From the NCBI RefSeq assembly GCF_000014685.1, contig NC_008321.1, positions 4,461,001 to 4,525,000 of the forward strand: a stretch of 64,000 bases of DNA. Direction: 5' to 3'. The notes beneath the pieces are model-generated. The model had not been told where the DNA came from and did not search any database. It saw only the letters and a program-made list of their open reading frames with translations. Made by a program: the position numbers and the translations under genes. This document shows positions 52,116-62,252 of the stretch, in pieces; the stretch's first letter is position 1, and each line of letters begins with the position of its first letter. Source of the stretch: Shewanella sp. MR-4 (GTDB lineage: Bacteria; Pseudomonadota; Gammaproteobacteria; Enterobacterales; Shewanellaceae).

Positions 52116-52592
52116 ATGCTAAAATCGAGCCGTTCATTATTTGGAATATTTATGCATCACACACTAGGTCGTTCACTATTAGTCATATTCACTTTACTCG
52201 CACTCGTCGGGCAAAGTGTTGCGTCTAATGGTCACGCTATGGTGATGCGCTCTATGGAAATGAGCGCTATGGTTCATAACCCTTCCAGCCAAGGAATGGA
52301 CCATGCCGCCATGATGCAGATGAACACAGAGAACCGAGCTGATTCAGGTGCAATGGCCAGTACAGATTGCTGTAACGATCAAATGCTTCCCGGCGCGAAG
52401 CAGCACTGCTGTGATGGCACCACATCTTGTCTTAATGACTGTGGACATTGTTTAACGATTTCAGTTGCCGGCACTCTTTTCAGCCCACACCTTTGGCCCA
52501 GTGTTGGACTGAGTGATACCCCAGTGGCCACTCCTATGCCTCATTTCCACTCTATCTCCCTGTCTTCGGCCTTTAAACCGCCGATAGCCTAG
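52116..52592 (+). CDS. Exported Met/His/Cys-rich protein (CopL-like)
   Basis: A 158-residue protein with a membrane/signal segment (LGRSLLVIFTLLALVGQSVA) followed by a Met/His-rich part (GHAMVMRSMEMSAM, MDHAAMMQM) and a Cys cluster (STDCCNDQ, QHCCDG, SCLNDCGHC). The pattern resembles CopL-like copper-responsive leader proteins. Start set at ATG 52116; the frame begins at TTG 52098 and an inner ATG exists at 52152. Likely in copper handling. Confidence 0.6.
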   Translation: MLKSSRSLFGIFMHHTLGRSLLVIFTLLALVGQSVASNGHAMVMRSMEMSAMVHNPSSQGMDHAAMMQMNTENRADSGAMASTDCCNDQMLPGAKQHCCDGTTSCLNDCGHCLTISVAGTLFSPHLWPSVGLSDTPVATPMPHFHSISLSSAFKPPIA

Positions 52593-52811
52593 CCTCATTG
52601 TGCCCTTTTTTCAGGGCGAACAAAGCTAACAATTTATTTCGCCGTTTATTGTGGTGCACCAACAACTCAGCACCCAGAGTAAAGCAAAAGCGTAGTACTG
52701 ACCCAGCTGACCGCTATGGCAGCCCTATTCGCGCAGGTTATCGGCGCAGAATAATACCAGTCACGTTTTATGCACTCATATCCGGCTACCAAACCCGATG
52801 GAGTGAACAAT

Positions 52812-53072
52812 ATGAAAACCTTAACTAATCTTGCCTTAGTTGCATTTTTAATGACCAGCACCAGTGTGTTTGCTACGGCAACGCCCCATGAGCACCACCA
52901 TGACAATGCAGCGCCACAGGAACAAGCTCAAACCTATGTTTGCCCTATGCACCCAGAAGTGACAGGTAACAAAGGTGACACTTGCCCTAAATGTGGCATG
53001 AATTTAGAGCCAAAAGCGACTGAAGAGAAAATGGCTGACGGTGCAATGCACAAAGACCACGCGCACCACTAA
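52812..53072 (+). CDS. Small exported heavy-metal-binding-domain protein
   Basis: An 86-residue protein with a signal peptide (LALVAFLMTSTSVFA) and one heavy-metal-binding domain: CPMHPEV plus CPKCGM spaced by about ten residues, and His-rich ends. The same domain type appears twice in the following CusB-like adaptor, so the three copies probably bind the same metal, likely Cu(I) or Ag(I). Start ATG 52812 has GGAG upstream. It may act as the periplasmic carrier in place of CusF, which is absent. Confidence 0.82.
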   Translation: MKTLTNLALVAFLMTSTSVFATATPHEHHHDNAAPQEQAQTYVCPMHPEVTGNKGDTCPKCGMNLEPKATEEKMADGAMHKDHAHH

Positions 53073-53093
53073 GCTAGGCTGGAGATGAGGCAT

Positions 53094-54602
53094 ATGAAGC
53101 AATTTTATAAAGTAAAAAAGCCGGGCCCTAAGGCTGTATTGATACTCAGCAGCCTACTGATGGGAACGCCTTGGTTAACCCAAGCACAGCTCGTTAATGC
53201 TGCAACACAAGCTGAAGCGGGCCACGAACATGCGCACGATACTAACAGCGCAAATCAAGTCAAAACCTACACTTGCCCAATGCACCCCGAGGTTGAAAGT
53301 CACGAACCCGGTCGTTGCCCTAAGTGCAATATGTTCCTCGTTGAGAAGGAAGAAGAGGAAGAGGCAAGCGCTGCCGGCCAACATGCGGATCATCAAGCCA
53401 GTGGCGCAAGCCAAAATGCGGCGCAAGTCTTTGATACACCAACGCCTAAAGCCAATAGCTTAGTCAAGAATCAAAGTTCAGGGGCAACCATAAAATACGT
53501 CTGCCCTATGCACGCCCACATTATTAGTGATGTGCCAGGCACTTGCCCTATCTGCGGCATGAATTTAGAAAAGGTTGAAACCGGCGGTAATACCCAAGAA
53601 ATCAACCTCAACGTCTCTGGCAGCATGCAGCAAGCACTCGCCCTGAAAGTCGCCGAGGTTAAACGCGATACCCTATGGAAATTTGTCGAAACAGTGGGCC
53701 AAATAGACTACGACGAGAGCCAAATCAACCATGTGCACGCCCGTGTTACTGGCTGGATTGAGAAGCTGATGATCAAATCCGTTGGCGATTCAGTCAAAAA
53801 AGGCCAGCTGTTATACGAGATCTATTCACCCGATCTGATTAACGCCCAGGATGACTATCTATTAGCGCTCGATACCTCTAAGGCTTCGGGCAATAATAAC
53901 CGTTACCAAGATTTAGTGCGTAAAGCGGGGCTGCGTTTGTCATTACTAGGGATGAATGAAAAGCAAATTCAACAACTTGCTGACTCACGTCAGACCCAGT
54001 ACCGCGTGCCTTTCTATGCCCTGCAAGATGGTATTGTTAAAGCACTCGATGTGCGTGATGGCATGTATATCCAGCCCTCTACTGAGGTGATGTCGGTTGT
54101 CGACCTTTCCAAAGTGTGGGTGATCGCCGATGTGTTTGAAAACGAGCAAAGCTGGATTGCCCTAGGGCAGAAAGCCGAAGTCTCTGTGCCCGCCATGAAT
54201 ATCAGCGGTATCGAAGGCACCATTGACTATATCTACCCAGAGCTTGACCCCATCACCCGCAGCTTAAGAGTGCGTGTGGTGCTGAATAATACCGATGTCT
54301 CCCTCAGACCTAAGACGCTTGCCAAGGTCTCGCTCTTCGGCGGGCCCAATAAAGATGTGTTAGTGATCCCGCAGGAAGCCCTAATCCAAACGGGTAAAGA
54401 AAACCGCGTAATAGTAAAACAAGCCGATGACAGCTTCACCGCTAAGGCCGTGACGGTCGGCATGATGAGCCAAGGTAAGGCCGAAATAGTCTCGGGTCTC
54501 AGTGAAGGTGAACGCGTGGTGACATCGGGACAATTCCTACTCGACTCCGAGGCCAGCCTCAAGGGCAGCTTAATGCGTTTAAGCAGCGGCCATCAGCACT
54601 AG
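53094..54602 (+). CDS. cusB: CusB-like periplasmic adaptor with two heavy-metal domains
   Basis: A 502-residue membrane fusion protein of the RND adaptor type. After a signal peptide it has two heavy-metal-binding domains (CPMHPEV...CPKCNM at about 60-80 and CPMHAHI...CPICGM at about 140-165), then a long adaptor with lipoyl-like and beta-barrel parts (VTGWIEKLMIKSVGDSVKKG; the TSGQFLLDSEASLKGSL end). Links the CusA pump to an outer-membrane channel for Cu/Ag efflux. Start ATG 53094 has GGAG at eight bases. The gap to cusA is nine bases. Confidence 0.9.
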   Translation: MKQFYKVKKPGPKAVLILSSLLMGTPWLTQAQLVNAATQAEAGHEHAHDTNSANQVKTYTCPMHPEVESHEPGRCPKCNMFLVEKEEEEEASAAGQHADHQASGASQNAAQVFDTPTPKANSLVKNQSSGATIKYVCPMHAHIISDVPGTCPICGMNLEKVETGGNTQEINLNVSGSMQQALALKVAEVKRDTLWKFVETVGQIDYDESQINHVHARVTGWIEKLMIKSVGDSVKKGQLLYEIYSPDLINAQDDYLLALDTSKASGNNNRYQDLVRKAGLRLSLLGMNEKQIQQLADSRQTQYRVPFYALQDGIVKALDVRDGMYIQPSTEVMSVVDLSKVWVIADVFENEQSWIALGQKAEVSVPAMNISGIEGTIDYIYPELDPITRSLRVRVVLNNTDVSLRPKTLAKVSLFGGPNKDVLVIPQEALIQTGKENRVIVKQADDSFTAKAVTVGMMSQGKAEIVSGLSEGERVVTSGQFLLDSEASLKGSLMRLSSGHQH

Positions 54603-54611
54603 GAGCGGATT

Positions 54612-57600
54612 ATGTTGAAATATATTATCGAGTCCTCGATCAGACAAAGGCTCATGGTGTTGATTATCGCCATGATGATCACTGTCTGGGGGATACAGGA
54701 GCTGCGTAAAACGCCGCTCGATGCCCTGCCGGACTTATCCGACGTACAGGTGATTATTAAGACTCCTTATCCGGGTCAAGCGCCAAAATTGGTTGAAGAA
54801 CAAGTAACTTACCCACTCTCAACCGCCATGTTAGCCGTGCCCGGTGCAAAAACCGTGCGGGGTTTCTCGATGTTTGGTGACTCTTATGTGTATGTGATCT
54901 TCGAAGATGGCACCGACATCTATTGGGCGCGTTCGCGGGTGTTGGAGTATTTAAGCCAGATCAGCAGTCGCTTACCTCAAGGGGTACAACCCTCACTCGG
55001 CCCCGATGCCTCAGGCGTGGGTTGGGTATTTGAGTACGCACTGGTCGATCGCTCCGGCAACTTAGACCTGTCTCAGCTCAAGAGCTTGCAAGACTGGTAT
55101 CTCAAACTCGAGCTACAAAGTGTTGCCGGCGTCTCCGAAGTTGCGACCGTTGGCGGCATGGAACAAACCTATCAGATCGTGCTTGAGCCGGACAAAATGG
55201 CGATTTATAAGCTCGATATCGCCGCCGTTAAGCAAGCGATCGATAAAGCCAACAGCGAGGCAGGTGGTTCTGTGGTCGAAATGGCCGAAGCCGAATACAT
55301 GGTGCGCGCTAAGGGTTATCGCCAAACCTTAGAGGATTTCCGTGAAATTCCTTTAGGGATCACTAGCCCATCCGGCACAGGCTTGTTGCTTAAGGATGTT
55401 GCGACCGTCCGTAAAGGCCCAGCTTCTCGCCGTGGTATTGCCGAGCTAGATGGCGAAGGCGAAGTCGTGGGCGGTATTGTGGTCATGCGTTACGGTGAAA
55501 ACGCCCTCGCAACTATCGATGCGGTCAAAGCCAAACTTGAAGAGTTAAAAACCGGTCTGCCTGACGGCGTGGAAATCATTCCAACCTATGACCGTTCGCA
55601 ACTGATCCAAAAGTCCGTCGACAACCTATTCAGCAAAGTGGTCGAAGAAATGCTGGTCGTGGGCTTAGTGTGTCTGCTGTTTTTGCTGCATGCGCGCTCA
55701 ACCTTAGTGGCCGTTATCACCTTGCCACTGTCGATTCTCATCGCCTTTATTGTGATGAACAAAATGGGCGTGAATGCCAACATCATGAGCCTTGGCGGTA
55801 TCGCCATTGCTATCGGTGCGGTCGTTGACGGTGCCATCGTTATGATCGAAAACCTGCACAAACATTTGGAGCATTTTAAAGCCGAGCACGACCGTGAGCC
55901 TTCGGTAAAAGAGCATTGGCGTATTGTGACCGAGGCTTCGATTGAAGTCGGCCCAGCGCTATTTTTCTCGCTGATTATCATCACCTTAAGCTTTGTGCCC
56001 GTCTTCGCGCTAGAGGCACAGGAAGGACGCTTATTCGCACCGCTCGCCTACACCAAAACCTTTGCTATGGCGGCGGCCGCATTTTTATCTATTACCTTAG
56101 TGCCCATTCTCATGGGTTACTTTATCCGAGGGAAAATCCCAAGCGAGCGCAGTAACCCTATCAGTCGCGTACTGATTGCCCTGTATCAACCGGCATTAAA
56201 ACTGGTACTTAAGTTCCCTAAAGTCACCATAGTGCTTGCCTTAGTGGCATTGGCGAGTGCTTGGTATCCTATGACGCGCATGGGCAGTGAGTTTATGCCC
56301 GCCCTCGAAGAGGGGGATTTACTCTATATGCCAACGGCACTGCCTGGGATCAGCGCCAGTAAAGCCGCCGAAGTGCTACAACAGACCGACCGTTTGATTA
56401 AAACCGTCCCTGAAGTGGCCCGCGTATTCGGCAAGGTCGGCCGCGCCGAAACCGCAACCGATCCCGCGCCGCTGACCATGCTCGAAACCACGATTATGCT
56501 CAAACCCCATAACGAATGGCGTGAGGGCATGACCTTAGACGGCATCATTAATCAGTTGCAGCAAACGGTGAAAGTGCCCGGGTTAACCAACGCTTGGGTG
56601 CAACCGATTAAAACCCGTATCGATATGCTGTCGACGGGGATTAAAACCCCCGTGGGGATTAAGATCACCGGCGCCGATGTCAATGAGTTACAAACCCTAG
56701 GCGCTAAGATTGAGGCTATCTTGAGTAAAGTGCCGCACACCAAATCGGCCTACGCCGAACGCAGTGGTGGCGGTCGCTATATTGATATCAGCCCCAAACT
56801 CGATGTAGCCGCCCGCTATGGTATGACACTACAGGATATCCAAGATGTAGTACGTTACGCGATTGGCGGTATGGATATTGGCGAGTCGGTGCAGGGCTCA
56901 GAGCGTTACCCCATCAACCTGCGTTACCCACGCGAACTGCGTGACAATATCGAGAAACTGCGCGAACTGCCGGTGATCACTAAATCAGGCCATTATTTGC
57001 CACTGCGTAACTTGGCCGACATCGAAATTACCGATGGCGCGCCAATGCTTAAGAGTGAAAACGGCCGCTTAATTTCGTGGGTGTTTATCGATATCGAAGG
57101 CACTTCGATTGGTGAATATATCGCGGCTGCCAAAACAGCCTTGGATGAGGAACTCGTGGTCCCAGCCCGTTACAGCTACAGCTTTGCGGGTCAGTACGAG
57201 TACATGCAGCGGGTCGACGCTAAACTCAAGCAAGTGATCCCCATGGCACTCGGGGTGATCTTTATCCTGCTGATGATGACCTTTGGCTCGACCATGCAGG
57301 CCAGCATTATTATGCTCAGTCTTCCCTTCGCCCTCGTGGGTAGCACTTGGTTGTTGTATCTACTCGACTACAACATCTCGGTCGCCGTTGCCGTGGGGAT
57401 GATCGCCCTTGCGGGGGTCGCCGCCGAATTCGGGGTGGTGATGTTGGTGTACCTCAATAACGCCATTAAACATAGGCAGGAGAAAAACACCTACCACACA
57501 GTCGAGGACTTAAAAGAAGCCTTGATTGAAGGTGCGGTAATGCGTATTCGACCTAAAGCAATGACAGTAGCAACCATCTTCTTCGGCCTCTTGCCCATCA

Positions 57601-57749
57601 TGTGGGGTGCGGGTTCGGGTAACGATGTGATGCAAAAAATCGCCGCACCTATGGTCGGCGGTATGGTGACAGCACCGATATTGTCGCTGTTTGTTCTGCC
57701 TGCACTGTATCTGTTGATCTACGCTCGCCAAATCAATAAAACCGAATAA
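54612..57749 (+). CDS. cusA: CusA/CzcA-family heavy-metal RND pump
   Basis: A 1045-residue RND transporter with twelve membrane helices and two large periplasmic loops. The LDALPDLSDVQVII opening and GGIAIAIGAVVDGAIVMIEN (helix 4 with acidic relay residues) are typical of the heavy-metal HME subfamily. Its place after cusB points to Cu(I)/Ag(I); zinc or cobalt is possible. No outer-membrane channel gene (cusC-type) is nearby, so it must use another channel. Confidence 0.95.
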   Translation: MLKYIIESSIRQRLMVLIIAMMITVWGIQELRKTPLDALPDLSDVQVIIKTPYPGQAPKLVEEQVTYPLSTAMLAVPGAKTVRGFSMFGDSYVYVIFEDGTDIYWARSRVLEYLSQISSRLPQGVQPSLGPDASGVGWVFEYALVDRSGNLDLSQLKSLQDWYLKLELQSVAGVSEVATVGGMEQTYQIVLEPDKMAIYKLDIAAVKQAIDKANSEAGGSVVEMAEAEYMVRAKGYRQTLEDFREIPLGITSPSGTGLLLKDVATVRKGPASRRGIAELDGEGEVVGGIVVMRYGENALATIDAVKAKLEELKTGLPDGVEIIPTYDRSQLIQKSVDNLFSKVVEEMLVVGLVCLLFLLHARSTLVAVITLPLSILIAFIVMNKMGVNANIMSLGGIAIAIGAVVDGAIVMIENLHKHLEHFKAEHDREPSVKEHWRIVTEASIEVGPALFFSLIIITLSFVPVFALEAQEGRLFAPLAYTKTFAMAAAAFLSITLVPILMGYFIRGKIPSERSNPISRVLIALYQPALKLVLKFPKVTIVLALVALASAWYPMTRMGSEFMPALEEGDLLYMPTALPGISASKAAEVLQQTDRLIKTVPEVARVFGKVGRAETATDPAPLTMLETTIMLKPHNEWREGMTLDGIINQLQQTVKVPGLTNAWVQPIKTRIDMLSTGIKTPVGIKITGADVNELQTLGAKIEAILSKVPHTKSAYAERSGGGRYIDISPKLDVAARYGMTLQDIQDVVRYAIGGMDIGESVQGSERYPINLRYPRELRDNIEKLRELPVITKSGHYLPLRNLADIEITDGAPMLKSENGRLISWVFIDIEGTSIGEYIAAAKTALDEELVVPARYSYSFAGQYEYMQRVDAKLKQVIPMALGVIFILLMMTFGSTMQASIIMLSLPFALVGSTWLLYLLDYNISVAVAVGMIALAGVAAEFGVVMLVYLNNAIKHRQEKNTYHTVEDLKEALIEGAVMRIRPKAMTVATIFFGLLPIMWGAGSGNDVMQKIAAPMVGGMVTAPILSLFVLPALYLLIYARQINKTE

Positions 57750-57770
57750 CCCTTTGCTTTAATTCACCAT

Positions 57771-57808
57771 AACCCCTAGCGAGATTAACGCTAGGGGTTA
57801 TGTTTTTT
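57771..57808 (+). terminator. Terminator of the metal-efflux genes
   Basis: AACCCCTAGC / GCTAGGGGTT with an eight-base loop and T run. Confidence 0.85.
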
Positions 57809-57927
57809 GAATTCAAAGTAGTTTTTCAGTCCATATCCTATTCGCGTATTCGGCAATTTCACTGCACAATAGCAGCTTGCAACACTATGTGTTTGTGCCA
57901 CCGCCATAGCAGAAAGGACGCCAGCGA

Positions 57928-59085
57928 ATGACAGCTTTATTTTCCCCTCCCATCCACAACCGCGCAGGTATTTATCGCCATAGCTTTGGCTTACTGGGGC
58001 TGTTTTTAATAGGTTTTACACCCATCGCACTTCAGGCGGCTCCTGCCTCGGGAGAGTTTGTCGCTAGCAAGCGCTGCGAACTGTTTCAGTCTAAAAATAA
58101 ACAAACCAATCCCGATAATTGGCAGAGCAATATTGGCGAGCGTTATCCCGTTGCCGAAATTTTAGGTAACAGTGCCAACCCAGATTGGCTCAGGGTGCGA
58201 ACCAATGCCAACAGCTCGCCACTGCGTTGGATAAAAGGTGATTGCGGACAATACAATGTCGCAGCTACAGCGCCCGCCGAATCCATAGCGACCGCTCAGC
58301 CCACCGCGAATGTCGAGCCCGCGCAAACAAGCCTCACTAGCGAGAGCACGGCAGTTAAGAGTGAAAAACCGCAAGAACGTAGCACGCCAGAGAAGCGCCA
58401 AGGCAATGTGTGCCAAATCGAGGATAACTACGACTCCAATGTGCTCGCACTGAGTTGGCAGAGCACCTTTTGCGAACTCTATGGCAGCCGCAAACCCGAG
58501 TGCCGCGCCTTAAGCCAGAACAGTGACGCGCCTCAGTGGCAACACTTTAGCCTGCATGGCCTCTGGCCGAATCGCCAGCAATGTGGCACCCGTTACGGCT
58601 TTTGCAGCAGCGTGAAACAACAACCGAGTGATTTTTGTGATTATCCCGAGGTGACGCTCAATGCCTCCGTCCAAAAAAATCTCGAGGAAGTGATGCCAAG
58701 CGCCCGCTACGGCAGCTGTTTAGAGCGCCATGAATGGTGGAAACATGGCACCTGTCGCAACCAAGACCCTAATGACTACTTCTTACTGGCGACTCAGCTG
58801 ACACAGGAAGTGAATGCCTCGGCATGGGTGCAACTATTTATCCATGAAAGAATCGGTAAAAAAGTGACTCAACAGGAGCTAAATCAGAGCTTTGATGCCA
58901 GCTTTGGCCAAGGTGCGCACACTAAAGTCACCCTAGACTGCGCCAAAGGACTCTTGAGTGAAATCCGCATTAACCTGCCTCAAGTCATCAACAACTCCGA
59001 CTCTTTGCCGAGTCTGCTCGCGAAGGCGCCGAAGGCGAAAAAAACCAATTGCCCGGCCACACTGTTAATCGACAATCCAAACTAA
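57928..59085 (+). CDS. RNase T2-family ribonuclease with N-terminal SH3-like region
   Basis: A 385-residue exported protein (signal peptide ending LQA-AP). Residues about 40-115 (RCELFQSKN, RYPVAEILGN, WLRVRT, RWIKGDCG) resemble a bacterial SH3-like domain. The RNase T2 domain follows at about 155: CAS I as FSLHGLWPNRQQC and CAS II as RHEWWKHGTC, so both catalytic His and the Glu/Lys are present. Cleaves RNA, probably in the periplasm or outside the cell, for phosphate or nucleotide salvage. Single gene. Confidence 0.9.
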   Translation: MTALFSPPIHNRAGIYRHSFGLLGLFLIGFTPIALQAAPASGEFVASKRCELFQSKNKQTNPDNWQSNIGERYPVAEILGNSANPDWLRVRTNANSSPLRWIKGDCGQYNVAATAPAESIATAQPTANVEPAQTSLTSESTAVKSEKPQERSTPEKRQGNVCQIEDNYDSNVLALSWQSTFCELYGSRKPECRALSQNSDAPQWQHFSLHGLWPNRQQCGTRYGFCSSVKQQPSDFCDYPEVTLNASVQKNLEEVMPSARYGSCLERHEWWKHGTCRNQDPNDYFLLATQLTQEVNASAWVQLFIHERIGKKVTQQELNQSFDASFGQGAHTKVTLDCAKGLLSEIRINLPQVINNSDSLPSLLAKAPKAKKTNCPATLLIDNPN

Positions 59086-59311
59086 CCGCGTACGGCCAGT
59101 GGCGAGGCATATCGCCACTGGCAACCGCTTATAAACCAAGAGGCTAAAAACGGTTATCCCTCGCAAACGCCCTCGCCCAATATTAACGAAACTTCATTTA
59201 AGCTGTCCCTTTACCTCAGGATATGTCTCCTATACTCAAACAAGCCGTGCCTAGTACAGGAGCTAGCGCTTTAATCCAAGCCATGGAAGACAAGTTTATT
59301 CTGAGGTAACT

Positions 59312-61273
59312 ATGTTTTCTATCAATCAGTTAACGCTCACTAAAAAGCTTGCAATCGTTCCTGTCTTTCTCGTTGCCATGCTTATCACTTTAGGGGTATT
59401 AAGCTACTTTGCCCTGACCGACATTGATAATCGGATGCGCGCCGTTACCGAAGATCTTGCCCCAGAAAGCGATCTCACCAGTAGCCTGCTACAGGAAATT
59501 TATCGCCTGCGCCTCACGGTAAAAACCTATGTCAAAACCGGCTCCAGCGAGACGGCAGCCGAATTTAGCGCCCAAGACAGCAAAACCCGCGACATATTGG
59601 CAAAGGCCAAAGCCCATATAGATAATCCTGAACGAACTCAAATGCTTGAGCAGATCATTGCCCATGAAAAAGAGTACGTGGATATTTTTAATCGCCAAGT
59701 CGTAACTAATCAGCAGCAAAGAGCCAAGCTAGTCACCGGCATACTCGACGTTAAAGGGCCCGAAATCGAGAAAATTATCTCCCAGATCATGCAGTCATCT
59801 TTTACCGATGGCGATGTTCAGGGCGCCTTCTTCGCCGGTAAAAATCTGCGTGAACTGCTCTTGGCTCGCCTCTATGTCAGCAAGTTTCTCCTCGATAACC
59901 AAGCCGATCAGGCTCAGCGTTTTCGGGATGAAATCGTCAACACTCATACCACTATGGATGAGCTTGCCGCCGCGCTCGATAACTTGAGCTATCAATCACA
60001 AGTCAAGCAAGCCGCCGGACTGCTCAGCGAGTATGAACAAGCGGCCAACGGGGTTTTTGAGGCGATTAACAACCGCAATCAAGCCATAGTGCAGCTCGAT
60101 AATATCGGCATCGAAATGGCGCAGATAACCTCAGATCTGCAAGACAATACCATGAAGTCTCTCTCCGAAGCGGGCGATATCGCCGCCAAGGAAGTCAGCC
60201 AAAAAATCATCTTTATCAACATTATCCTGCTGATCGCGATTCTGCTTTCCGCCTTTATTACCGTGATAGTGACCCAAAGCCTGCTGCGTACCATACGTGA
60301 AGTGGTGGCACTACTGAATGAAATCGCCGATGGCGAGGCCGATCTCACCCAGCGCCTCCCCGTAAACGGCCATGACGAACTGACCCAACTTGCCAAAAAC
60401 TTTAACCGCTTTGTGCTGCGGATCCAGCAGTTAGTCGCCGAAGTTAAAGACACAACGGTCCAAATGGTTAGCGCATCAACCCAGTTAAACAGTGTGACTC
60501 ACAGTGCGACTCAAGACATGAGTTTGCAGCAGAATGAAACCCAACTCGTCGCCTCGGCCATCACTGAAATGGCCGCCAGTGCCGTCGAAGTTGCCGCCAG
60601 TGCAGATACTGCCAATAAGCTCTCAGAAGATGCCAAAGCACAAGCCCTCCTCGGCCGCGAGACTGTTACCCGCGCCACCCATTCGATGAGGGAACTGGCG
60701 AGCAAAGTCGAAGCCTCGGCCACCACCATAGAACAGTTACGTAATGACAGCGATAAGATTGGTGCCGTGCTGGATGTGATCCGCGCCATTGCCGAGCAAA
60801 CCAACCTGTTGGCGCTCAACGCGGCTATCGAAGCGGCTCGAGCAGGCGAGCAAGGACGAGGCTTTGCCGTGGTTGCCGATGAAGTACGTTCACTTGCCAG
60901 CAGAACGCAAGAATCGACCAAGCAAATCCAGCAAATCATCCAAACACTGCAGGATAGATCGGGCTCAGCGGCGACCATGATGGGACAAAGCCGAGAAGCC
61001 ACCAACAGTACGGTCGAGCAAGTGACCCAAGTGGAATCGGCCCTCTCGACTATCACCGAAATGGTCATGTCGATCACCCACTCGGTCTCGCAAATGGCCC
61101 ACGCTGCCGAGCAGCAGTCGACCGTGGTGGAAGAAATTAATATGTCGATCAACAGCGTGAATGACAGCGCCAACCGTACTCTGACGGGGGTTAAACAGGC
61201 TGCCAGCTCTGCCAATGGCTTGCTGGGGATAGGTCAACAGCTGGATGGTTTAGTGAGTGAGTTTAAGGTGTAG
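59312..61273 (+). CDS. Methyl-accepting chemotaxis protein (helical sensor)
   Basis: A 653-residue chemoreceptor with one membrane helix at about 13-33, a long helical periplasmic sensor (about 34-295, consistent with an HBM-like four-helix bundle but not certain), a second membrane helix near 297-320, HAMP and the methyl-accepting domain. The tip EQTNLLALNAAIEAARAGEQ and GRGFAVVADEVRSLA is intact. A GAGG Shine-Dalgarno precedes the start. Helical bimodular receptors usually bind organic acids. Single gene with its own terminator. Confidence 0.93.
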   Translation: MFSINQLTLTKKLAIVPVFLVAMLITLGVLSYFALTDIDNRMRAVTEDLAPESDLTSSLLQEIYRLRLTVKTYVKTGSSETAAEFSAQDSKTRDILAKAKAHIDNPERTQMLEQIIAHEKEYVDIFNRQVVTNQQQRAKLVTGILDVKGPEIEKIISQIMQSSFTDGDVQGAFFAGKNLRELLLARLYVSKFLLDNQADQAQRFRDEIVNTHTTMDELAAALDNLSYQSQVKQAAGLLSEYEQAANGVFEAINNRNQAIVQLDNIGIEMAQITSDLQDNTMKSLSEAGDIAAKEVSQKIIFINIILLIAILLSAFITVIVTQSLLRTIREVVALLNEIADGEADLTQRLPVNGHDELTQLAKNFNRFVLRIQQLVAEVKDTTVQMVSASTQLNSVTHSATQDMSLQQNETQLVASAITEMAASAVEVAASADTANKLSEDAKAQALLGRETVTRATHSMRELASKVEASATTIEQLRNDSDKIGAVLDVIRAIAEQTNLLALNAAIEAARAGEQGRGFAVVADEVRSLASRTQESTKQIQQIIQTLQDRSGSAATMMGQSREATNSTVEQVTQVESALSTITEMVMSITHSVSQMAHAAEQQSTVVEEINMSINSVNDSANRTLTGVKQAASSANGLLGIGQQLDGLVSEFKV

Positions 61274-61317
61274 CCAGTAGCGGATAAAGGAATAAGCGCA
61301 TCGACATAAGACCATAT

Positions 61318-61350
61318 AAAACCTAGGTATGACTCAATAAACCTAGGTTT
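61318..61350. terminator. Bidirectional terminator
   Basis: AAAACCTAGGT / ACCTAGGTTTT with an eleven-base loop and T run, between the chemoreceptor gene and the convergent VOC gene. Confidence 0.85.
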
Positions 61351-61385
61351 TATTGTCTTTTATGCTGAAATCTCTCCTCGCCAGC

Positions 61386-62162
61386 TTAAGATAGCGCATT
61401 TAACTTGATGACCGCGAAGGTTGCCCCTTGCGCGTCGGCAATCACCGCAAAACGTCCCACATCGGGGATATCGCTTGGCGGCACGCATATCTGCGCACCT
61501 AGCCCCTGCGCTTTAGCGGCAAAGGCATCACAATCCGCCACGACAAAATAAGGCATCCAATGGGCAGGGATCTCGCCCCATTCCGGCATCATTTTCATCA
61601 TGCCCCCCATAGACTGGCCGTCGATTTGCCACTCGGTGTAATCGATGCCGGGTACATGGCTAGGAAGTGCGGTCCAAGGAAACACTTGAGTGTAAAAACT
61701 GGCTTCGGCGCTAGGTTCGCGGCAGGCCAGCTCCACCCAACACAGGGTATTTTCTTCACCTTGGCGACGCGAGCCTGAGTGATTTTTTGCTTGCCACAGG
61801 GCAAAGCGCGCCCCTTCGGGGTCGCTCACTTGCGCCATCACGCCCGCGTCACCCACCACATGCGGTCCCATGTGTAATTGCCCACCCGCGGCCAGGATGG
61901 CGGCAACCGTCGCCTCGATATCCTTAACCGCAAAATAGATCCGCCAATGGCTAGGGATCTGTGGTTCCGACTCAGGGATTTGATACATGGCCCCTAAATC
62001 GTCTCCCTCCAGATTGAACAGCGAGAAATGACCATTAGGAATCGCCATTTCCACCGCATTCCAACCAAACAGTGCGTGGTAAAACCCCTGTGCGCCCTGC
62101 CAGTCATGGCTCGCCAGTTCGACCCAACAAGCCTGTCCCTGTGCGTACTGAGTAATCCTCAT
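61386..62162 (-). CDS. Double VOC-domain (glyoxalase-like) protein
   Basis: A 258-residue protein with two VOC/glyoxalase-like domains, first at about 8-125 (ACWVELASHDWQGAQGFYHA, then FALWQAKN) and second at about 138-258 (CWVELACREPSAEASFYTQV, then FAVIKL). Such proteins bind metal and small substrates (antibiotics, aldehydes); the exact function is not predictable. Start ATG 62162 with GGAG at seven bases; a TTG upstream is less likely. Confidence 0.85.
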   Translation of the reverse strand: MRITQYAQGQACWVELASHDWQGAQGFYHALFGWNAVEMAIPNGHFSLFNLEGDDLGAMYQIPESEPQIPSHWRIYFAVKDIEATVAAILAAGGQLHMGPHVVGDAGVMAQVSDPEGARFALWQAKNHSGSRRQGEENTLCWVELACREPSAEASFYTQVFPWTALPSHVPGIDYTEWQIDGQSMGGMMKMMPEWGEIPAHWMPYFVVADCDAFAAKAQGLGAQICVPPSDIPDVGRFAVIADAQGATFAVIKLNALS

Positions 62163-62252
62163 TGCAGACTCCAATCAAACAGATAATGTGTTCGAGTTAA
62201 GCTGGAGTTTGAGCAACTGTCCAGTTTTGACGATAAAAAGATGAATATAAAG

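Noticed and set aside
60511..61215. Minus-strand frame of 234 residues within the chemoreceptor gene
   Set aside because: Shadow of the repetitive helical signalling domain; no recognisable protein and no ribosome binding site.
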